A stretch of 64,000 nt of DNA. It comes from Candidatus Jettenia caeni (lineage in GTDB: Bacteria; Planctomycetota; Brocadiia; Brocadiales; Brocadiaceae). A model generated the notes under the pieces. It made no database searches. It was given only the letters and a program-made list of their open reading frames with translations, and was not told the origin of the DNA. Below are positions 57,867 through 64,000 of the stretch, piece by piece (the first letter of the stretch is position 1; each line of letters starts with the position of its first letter). Location of the stretch: assembly GCA_000296795.1 (NCBI GenBank), contig BAFH01000003.1:1302401-1366400 (forward strand), read 5' to 3'. Position numbers and translations under genes: made by a program.

Positions 57867-59921
57867 ATGAGTTTAGAAAAGATGAGAAATATTGGAATTG
57901 CAGCGCATATTGATGCCGGTAAAACAACAACTTCAGAACGCATACTATATTATACAGGCAGATCGTATAAAATGGGTGAGGTTCATGAAGGAACTTGTGT
58001 GATGGACTGGATGGAAGAGGAACAAAAACGTGGAATTACTATAACGGCTGCTGCAACGACATGTTTTTGGAATGATTATCAAATCAATCTTATTGATACC
58101 CCAGGTCACGTGGATTTTACTGTAGAAGTGGAACGCTCACTTCGAGTTCTTGATGGTGCCGTTTGCGTTTTTTGTGGTGTTGGTGGTGTTGAGGCACAAT
58201 CAGAGACGGTGTGGCGTCAAGCTGATAGGTATAATGTGCCGAGAATCTGTTTTGTAAATAAGATGGACCGTACAGGGGCTGATTTTTTAAAGGTTGTGAA
58301 TGAGATTAACGAAAGATTAGGAATTAAGGCGATTCCTATTCAATTACCTATTGGTAAAGAACAAGGGTTTAAAGGTGTTATTGATCTTGTAAAGATGAAA
58401 GCTATGGTATATTCGGATGATGTAGATAAATTAGGGGTTAATTTCTCAATAGAAGAAATTCCTGAAGAGTATAAGAAAGATGCCGAAATTTACCGTGAGA
58501 AGATGATTGAGGGGTTAGCTGAGCAGATTGATTGGTTGACTGAGAAGTTTCTCAATAATGAAAAAATAACGAATGAAGAAATACAAAAAGCTATCCGTGA
58601 AGGAACGATTGATTTAAAATTCGTACCGGTAATGTGCGGTTCTGCATTTAAAAAGAAAGGGATACAGCTAGTTCTTGATGCAGTATGTGATTACTTACCT
58701 TCCCCGCTTGATAAGAAAGCGGTTGTCGGTACAAATCCTGATAACAATGAAGAGGTATCAAGAAAGCCGTTATCAACAGAACCTTTTAGTGCTTTGGCTT
58801 TTAAAATTGCATCCGATAAACATGGTGACCTTACTTTCATAAGGGTCTATTCCGGGAAAGTAACAGCAGGGTCAAGGGTTATAAATTCTGGTAAAGATAA
58901 AAAAGAGCTGATAAGTCGTATTTATAAAATGCATGCTAATACTAGAGAACAAATTGAGGAACTTTCCGCTGGTGATATAGGCGCTGTAATTGGTTTAAAG
59001 TATACGGTAACAGGAGATACTCTCTGTGATCAAGATCAACCTATAGTACTTGAGAAAATGGAATTTCCTGAGACTGTTATATCGATGGCAATCGAACCGA
59101 AGACGGATGCAGAGAAAGAAAAACTCGGGACAGTTTTGTCCAAATTAGCTAAAGAAGACCCCACCTTCAGAACACATATGGATAAAGAAACTGGGCAGTT
59201 AATTATTTCTGGTATGGGCGAACTTCACCTGGAAGTAATTAAAAATAGAATGTTGAGTGAGTATAAGGTTGATGCCAATGTTGGTGCCCCAAAAGTATCT
59301 TATAGGGAAACCATAGGCAAAAAGGTTGAGGTTGAAGGTAAATTTATTCAACAAACCGGTGGTCACGGACAATACGGGCATGTCTGGATTACATTAGAAC
59401 CATTTAAAGGTGAAGAACCAGTAACTTTTGAAGATGCAATTGTTGGAGGTAAGATTCCCAAACAATATATAAGATCCGTGGAAAAAGGAATCAGGGAAAC
59501 TGCTGCTACCGGTGTAGCAGGTGGATATTCACTCATTGATATAAAAGTTACTTTAACGGACGGTTCAACGCATCCTGTAGACTCATCCGACTTGGCTTTT
59601 TATACTGCCGCCAGCATTGCGCTGAGGAAAGGTGTTGAAATGGCAAAGTCAATACTTTTGGAGCCAATAATGTCTTTTGAAATTGCTGTGCCAGAGCAGT
59701 ATATGGGTGATGTAATTAGCGAAATTCATAGTCGCAGAGCTAATATCATTGAAATGGGCACGAGAGGTAACCTTAGGATAATTAAGGGTAACGTACCACT
59801 TGCTGAGATGTTTGGATATGCAACAGTATTACGATCTATTACTCAAGGAAGAGGTACGTATACAATGGAACCGTTGGAATATAGACCTGCACCTGCAAAG
59901 GTGTTCAGTAGTGTTGCATAA
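57867..59921 (+). CDS. fusA: Elongation factor G
   Basis: 684 residues. It drives ribosomal translocation. G-motifs: AHIDAGKTT (P-loop), RGITI (switch), DTPGHVDF (G3) and [10 protein letters not shown] (G4). Domain IV contains [12 protein letters not shown] and the region [17 protein letters not shown]. Normal length, no inserts. AGGAAG precedes the ATG. Codons are A/T-ending like the ribosomal genes, in contrast to the tuf gene 34 bases downstream. Confidence 0.97.
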   Translation: MSLEKMRNIGIAAHIDAGKTTTSERILYYTGRSYKMGEVHEGTCVMDWMEEEQKRGITITAAATTCFWNDYQINLIDTPGHVDFTVEVERSLRVLDGAVCVFCGVGGVEAQSETVWRQADRYNVPRICFVNKMDRTGADFLKVVNEINERLGIKAIPIQLPIGKEQGFKGVIDLVKMKAMVYSDDVDKLGVNFSIEEIPEEYKKDAEIYREKMIEGLAEQIDWLTEKFLNNEKITNEEIQKAIREGTIDLKFVPVMCGSAFKKKGIQLVLDAVCDYLPSPLDKKAVVGTNPDNNEEVSRKPLSTEPFSALAFKIASDKHGDLTFIRVYSGKVTAGSRVINSGKDKKELISRIYKMHANTREQIEELSAGDIGAVIGLKYTVTGDTLCDQDQPIVLEKMEFPETVISMAIEPKTDAEKEKLGTVLSKLAKEDPTFRTHMDKETGQLIISGMGELHLEVIKNRMLSEYKVDANVGAPKVSYRETIGKKVEVEGKFIQQTGGHGQYGHVWITLEPFKGEEPVTFEDAIVGGKIPKQYIRSVEKGIRETAATGVAGGYSLIDIKVTLTDGSTHPVDSSDLAFYTAASIALRKGVEMAKSILLEPIMSFEIAVPEQYMGDVISEIHSRRANIIEMGTRGNLRIIKGNVPLAEMFGYATVLRSITQGRGTYTMEPLEYRPAPAKVFSSVA

Positions 59922-59955
59922 GATAATTTAAAAATAAAAATCGGAGGTTTCATCG

Positions 59956-61158
59956 ATGGGGAAGGAAGTATTTAAGCGGACGAAGCCGCATGTGAATGTA
60001 GGTACGATAGGGCATGTTGATCATGGTAAGACGACGTTGACGTCGGTAATTACGCATGTATTGGCGAAGCAGGGGTTGGCGAAGGAGAGGCCGTACGATT
60101 CGATTGATAAGGCGCCGGAGGAGCGGGAGCGTGGGATCACGATTGCGATATCGCATGTGGAGTATGAGACCCAGAAGAGGCATTATGCACACGTGGATTG
60201 TCCTGGGCATGCAGACTATGTAAAGAACATGATAACAGGAGCGGCGCAGATGGATGGGGCGATTTTGGTGGTAAGTGCGCCTGACGGTCCTATGCCTCAG
60301 ACGAGAGAGCATATTCTTTTGGCAAGGCAGGTAGGAGTGCCGAGGATAGCAGTATTTATGAATAAGGTGGATATGTTAGAGGATCCGGAGTTATTGGATC
60401 TTGTCGAGATGGAAATTAGGGAGTTATTGAGTAAGTATAATTTTCCTGGAGATGAAATTCCGGTAATTAGAGGGTCTGCGTTAAAGGCACAGGAGTGTGG
60501 ATGCGGTTCTGCTACATGTGCGAGTTGTGGGCCTGTTTTGAAGTTAATGGATGCGGTGGATACGTACATACCGGATCCGGTACGCGAGATAGATAAGCCA
60601 TTTTTGATGTCAGTGGAAGATGTGTTTAGTATAAAGGGGAGAGGGACGGTAGCGACCGGGAGGGTAGAGAGGGGCAGGGTTAAGGTAGGAGATGAGATAG
60701 AGATAGTAGGGATAAAGCCTGATGTTAAGAAGTCGGTGGTGACGGGAGTTGAGATGTTTAATAAGACATTGGACGAAGGACAGGCAGGCGATAATCTTGG
60801 TGTGTTGCTAAGGGGTGTGGAGAAGGATGATATAGAGAGAGGTCAGGTGTTGGCAAAGCCAGGGAGTATAACGCCGCATAAGAAGTATGAGGCCGAGGCA
60901 TATATTTTAACGAAAGAGGAAGGTGGAAGGCATACACCGTTTTTTAATGGGTATAGGCCACAGTTTTATTTTAGGACGACAGATGTGACGGGTGTGGTAA
61001 GTTTGACGGGAGGAGCTGAGATGGTAATGCCGGGGGATAATGTAAAGGTCAATGTCGAGCTTTTAACAGCCGTAGCGATGGATGAAGGATTAAGATTCGC
61101 TATCAGAGAAGGTGGAAAAACAGTCGGCGCTGGCGTCGTTACAAAAATTATTGAATAA
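59956..61158 (+). CDS. tuf: Elongation factor Tu, copy 2
   Basis: 400 residues, identical in nucleotide sequence to copy 1 (44188-45390) from the ATG to the stop. The start has its own GGAGG (GGAGGTTTCATCG) rather than the GAGTGGGGG of copy 1, so only the coding region is shared. It contains the same four-cysteine loop at 60496-60528. It closes the str operon, in the E. coli tufA position. Total identity implies gene conversion between the copies. Confidence 0.97.
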   Translation: MGKEVFKRTKPHVNVGTIGHVDHGKTTLTSVITHVLAKQGLAKERPYDSIDKAPEERERGITIAISHVEYETQKRHYAHVDCPGHADYVKNMITGAAQMDGAILVVSAPDGPMPQTREHILLARQVGVPRIAVFMNKVDMLEDPELLDLVEMEIRELLSKYNFPGDEIPVIRGSALKAQECGCGSATCASCGPVLKLMDAVDTYIPDPVREIDKPFLMSVEDVFSIKGRGTVATGRVERGRVKVGDEIEIVGIKPDVKKSVVTGVEMFNKTLDEGQAGDNLGVLLRGVEKDDIERGQVLAKPGSITPHKKYEAEAYILTKEEGGRHTPFFNGYRPQFYFRTTDVTGVVSLTGGAEMVMPGDNVKVNVELLTAVAMDEGLRFAIREGGKTVGAGVVTKIIE

Positions 61159-61248
61159 ATTGATTTTGTTCTTGTTTATTTTTGAATATATGGTAAACTA
61201 AGCCCTTTTGCTATTAGAGTTTACTGGTTTCTTTATTGGAGTATTATA

Positions 61249-61557
61249 GTGCTGGATCAAATTATAAGAATACGAATGGAGGCTTATGATCATAGAATAT
61301 TAGATCAATCAGCTTTGGAAGTTGTTGAAACGGCAAAGCGTACCGGAGCAAAGGTATTTGGCCCTGTTCCTTTGCCAACCCGCATTGAGAGATATACTGT
61401 GTTAAGGTCTCCGCATGTTGATAAAAAATCTCGGGAACAATTTGAGATTAGAACACATAAAAGATTGATTGATATTGTTGAGCCTACAGCAAAAACTATG
61501 GATGCACTAAATAAAATAAATATGCCTGCAGGTATAGAGATTAAGATAAAAGCATAA
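61249..61557 (+). CDS. rpsJ: Ribosomal protein S10
   Basis: 102 residues starting at a GTG at 61249. The sequence [22 protein letters not shown] (in part) and [39 protein letters not shown] (in part) are typical. It also acts as NusE in transcription complexes. It begins the S10 operon. GGAGTATTATA lies before the GTG. Confidence 0.95.
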   Translation: MLDQIIRIRMEAYDHRILDQSALEVVETAKRTGAKVFGPVPLPTRIERYTVLRSPHVDKKSREQFEIRTHKRLIDIVEPTAKTMDALNKINMPAGIEIKIKA

Positions 61558-61600
61558 GTTTAGAAATATTAATATTTCTTAAGATCGAGGTGAAGGTAGG

Positions 61601-62239
61601 ATGTTAAATGGTTTTCTTGGAAAAAAAATAGGAATGACACAGGTATACTCGGAAGATGGTGTGCTTATTCCAGTAACGGTGATTCAAGCTGGACCTTGCA
61701 ATGTAATGCAAATAAAAACTATAGAAAACGACGGTTATTCTGCAGTTCAGCTGGCATTTGATAATAAAAAAAAGAAGAATGCCAAGAAGCCGGAAATCGG
61801 CCATGCAGCAAAGGCCTCTTTGGAACCTAAAAGATTCATCAGAGAGGTGATACCTGAAGATAACACGGACATTAAGTTAGGCCAAACCATTTCTATTGAT
61901 ATGTTGGATGGGGTAAAGATGTTAGATATTGTTGGTTTAACCAAGGGAAAAGGATATGCAGGTGTTATGAAAAGGTGGAACTTTAAGGGCGGTCTTAATA
62001 CTCATGGTTCAACTCGGCACAGACCGCCTGGTTCTATTGGTTCCAATACAGATCCTGGGCGGGTAATTCGTGGTAAAAAGATGGCTGGAAGGCTCGGTAA
62101 CGAGCGTGTGACAATAAAAAATATCAGTGTTGTTAAGATAGACAGGGATAGAAATCTGTTATTAGTCAAAGGTGCTATTCCTGGGCATAAAGGAAGTTAC
62201 CTTATATTAAAAAAGAGTAAAACAAATAAGATAGGTTAA
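61601..62239 (+). CDS. rplC: Ribosomal protein L3
   Basis: 212 residues. N-terminal GFLGKKIGMTQVY and the L3 core KGKGYAGVMKRWNFKGGLNTHGSTRHRPPGSIGSNTDPGRVIRGKKMAGRLGNERVT (in part) are clear. It lies near the peptidyl transferase centre. GAGGTGAAGG precedes the ATG. Confidence 0.96.
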   Translation: MLNGFLGKKIGMTQVYSEDGVLIPVTVIQAGPCNVMQIKTIENDGYSAVQLAFDNKKKKNAKKPEIGHAAKASLEPKRFIREVIPEDNTDIKLGQTISIDMLDGVKMLDIVGLTKGKGYAGVMKRWNFKGGLNTHGSTRHRPPGSIGSNTDPGRVIRGKKMAGRLGNERVTIKNISVVKIDRDRNLLLVKGAIPGHKGSYLILKKSKTNKIG

Positions 62240-62247
62240 TAAAAAGT

Positions 62248-62859
62248 ATGGAAATACTTGTATACAATAAATTAGGCGAAAAAGTAAATAACATACAATT
62301 AAATGAAAAGAAGTATGGGGGACCTGTCCGTACTAAGCTATTGCGAGATGCTGTTATTATGTATGAGGCAAACAAGAGGCAGGGAACAGCTTGCACAAAA
62401 ACAAGAGGAGAGGTTGCTGGTGGTGGTAAAAAGCCATGGGTGCAGAAACATACAGGGAGAGCTAGAGCCGGTAGTATTCGCTCACCAATTTGGAAAGGTG
62501 GAGGTGTATCGTTTGGACCCAGGCCTAGAGATTACTCATATTCGATACCAAAGAAAGCGAGAAAATTAGCTCTCTATTCTGCATTAACAGCAAAAATTCG
62601 CGATAACGAGCTACTTGTATTAGAAAGTTTGGAATTTGATACTCCAAAGACCAAGCAAATGGTTGGAATACTGAAAGCCCTTGGTATAAATGGGGGTAGT
62701 TGCTTGATAGTTTTACCAGAGGCAAATGAAATAGTTTGGAAATCAGCCAGAAATATTCCTTCTGTAAAAGTTATGACAAGTGCGGAGTTGAATGCGTATG
62801 ATGTTCTTAAGCCGAAAAAGATTTTAATAACGAGGGAAGCTTTAAATAGTATAAATTAG
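62248..62859 (+). CDS. rplD: Ribosomal protein L4
   Basis: 203 residues. The extended loop that reaches the exit tunnel reads GGGKKPWVQKHTGRARAGSIRSPIWKGGGVSFGP (in part). L4 autoregulates the S10 operon in E. coli; whether it does so here is unknown. Eight bases after rplC. Confidence 0.95.
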   Translation: MEILVYNKLGEKVNNIQLNEKKYGGPVRTKLLRDAVIMYEANKRQGTACTKTRGEVAGGGKKPWVQKHTGRARAGSIRSPIWKGGGVSFGPRPRDYSYSIPKKARKLALYSALTAKIRDNELLVLESLEFDTPKTKQMVGILKALGINGGSCLIVLPEANEIVWKSARNIPSVKVMTSAELNAYDVLKPKKILITREALNSIN

Positions 62860-62873
62860 GAGCTATACACCTT

Positions 62874-63155
62874 ATGAATAGTTACCACGTAATAAAGAAA
62901 CCTTTACGAACAGAAAAAAGCGTCGCTGATGGTGAAGCAACAAACTCTTATCATTTTGAAGTCGATCTAAAGGCGAATAAGATTCAAATAAAAGAAGCGG
63001 TAGAGAAGTTTTTTAATGTGAAGGTTGATGGAGTCAGGACGTTAGTCAGAAAAGGGAAGACTAAAAGAGTTAGGTTCAGGTTGGGTAGGACCAAGGACTG
63101 GAAAAAGGCTATTGTGACACTGAAAGAAGGAAATACAATTGATCTTGGCTATTAG
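62874..63155 (+). CDS. rplW: Ribosomal protein L23
   Basis: 93 residues. Motifs: VIKKPLRTEKS at the start and FEVDLKANKIQIKEAVEKFFNVKVDGVRTL (in part). It sits at the tunnel exit and docks trigger factor and SRP. Fourteen bases after rplD. Confidence 0.95.
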   Translation: MNSYHVIKKPLRTEKSVADGEATNSYHFEVDLKANKIQIKEAVEKFFNVKVDGVRTLVRKGKTKRVRFRLGRTKDWKKAIVTLKEGNTIDLGY

Positions 63156-63192
63156 TTTTAATGGATAAATCAAGAGGTATAGTATAAATATT

Positions 63193-64000
63193 ATGGGTAT
63201 TAAATATTATAAGCCTGTAACTGCGGGAAGAAGATTTGCAAGTGTTTCAGATTTTTCAGAAATTACCAAAAAAAAGCCTGAAAAATCCTTATTGAAACCA
63301 TTGAAAAAAACAGGTGGTAGGAACACAGAAGGTAAAATAACTGCTGAACATATAGGTGGTGGAAGCAGAAGGCATTATAGAGTTGTTGATTTCAAAAGAA
63401 ACAAAGATAATATTCCGGCGAAAGTGGCTAGTATTGAATACGATCCTAATCGTTCAGCACGTATTGCGTTATTACATTATGCTGATGGTGAAAAAAGATA
63501 TATACTTGCCCCGGATAAGTTAAATATCGGCCAAATGTTAATGTCCGGTGATAAAGTAGAGCCAGAAAAGGGAAATTGTATGCCCCTCAGAAGTATTCCT
63601 TTAGGTTTGGAAATTCATAATATTGAATTACGTGTCGGGCAGGGTGGACAGTTGGTGCGTTCTGCGGGAGGCACTGCTAAATTGTTAGCTAAAGAGGGGA
63701 ATTATGCGCATATTGTGCTTCCTTCTGGAGAAGTGAGGAAGGTGTTTGATGGGTGTAGAGCAACGATAGGTACGCTTGGAAACGTTGATCATATGAATAT
63801 AAGATTAGGAAAAGCAGGAAGGAAACGCTGGAAGGGAATTAGACCTCATGTAAGAGGTGTAGCTCAAAATCCTGTAGCGCATCCATTGGGTGGTGGTGAA
63901 GGAAGAAGTGGTGGTGGCAGACATCCTTGTTCCAGGACAGGTTTATTGGCGAAGGGTGGTAAAACCAGGAAAAAGAAGTCGTTAAGCAATAAATTCATTC
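63193..64000 (+). CDS. rplB: Ribosomal protein L2, N-terminal part (cut by window end)
   Basis: The ATG at 63193 opens a frame that runs to the window edge (about 269 codons). It reads [17 protein letters not shown] and then [19 protein letters not shown] (in part), typical of L2. The catalytic-region histidine motif is in [19 protein letters not shown]. The last residues expected for L2 are beyond base 64000. It continues the S10 operon after rplW. Confidence 0.95.
   Translation, partial: MGIKYYKPVTAGRRFASVSDFSEITKKKPEKSLLKPLKKTGGRNTEGKITAEHIGGGSRRHYRVVDFKRNKDNIPAKVASIEYDPNRSARIALLHYADGEKRYILAPDKLNIGQMLMSGDKVEPEKGNCMPLRSIPLGLEIHNIELRVGQGGQLVRSAGGTAKLLAKEGNYAHIVLPSGEVRKVFDGCRATIGTLGNVDHMNIRLGKAGRKRWKGIRPHVRGVAQNPVAHPLGGGEGRSGGGRHPCSRTGLLAKGGKTRKKKSLSNKFI

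Noticed and set aside
1-64000. CRISPR array
   Set aside because: No regularly spaced direct repeats were noticed in any intergenic region.

Overview
The window reads as the chromosome of an AT-rich, Gram-negative-type bacterium. I lean towards an anammox planctomycete (Brocadiales). This is inference from overall character: futalosine-route menaquinone genes, a periplasmic SorAB-like sulfite dehydrogenase pair, radical SAM genes, heavy IS load and low GC. No anammox marker gene (hydrazine synthase, ladderane genes) is present, so the assignment is tentative.

Bases 1-16517 hold ordinary chromosomal genes, mostly on the minus strand: a cut-off PAS sensor protein, a membrane protein with a decayed tandem copy, mqnD/mqnB, a sulfite dehydrogenase whose cytochrome partner is broken in a G8 tract, a novel lipoprotein, a DUF445 protein, trpS, a degenerate protease-TPR protein, a DUF72 protein, proC, a nitrilase-family hydrolase and an XPF/ERCC4-type nuclease.

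Bases 16521-27654 are a decayed genomic island. It starts with a 3' tRNA-Pro fragment followed after 6 bases by a wrecked tyrosine-recombinase gene. After that come an IS630 remnant, two near-identical inverted IS4-family elements (17313-18708 and 26259-27654), an intact IS5-family element sitting inside a decayed toxin-antitoxin locus, an orphan antitoxin, an RlaP-like nucleotidyltransferase and an IS1634-type remnant. The most striking item is a divergent, frameshifted second rpoB-like gene. A CNNM/CBS protein lies just inside the right IS copy.

Bases 27744-43518 return to housekeeping: thiE, purF, two radical SAM genes and a glycosyltransferase, purM, pssA, an aquaporin, nth, suhB, purC, a DnaJ-TPR protein, a LolC/E permease and aroC.

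Bases 43605-64000 are a textbook information-processing superoperon: tRNA-Thr, Tyr, Gly, Thr, then tuf, rpmG, tRNA-Trp, secE, nusG, rplKAJL, rpoBC, rpsLG, fusA, a second tuf, rpsJ and rplCDWB. The two tuf genes match base for base within their coding regions, encode a cysteine-rich loop and have codon usage unlike their neighbours. Ribosomal protein S12 has Arg at position 88, a residue linked to streptomycin resistance.
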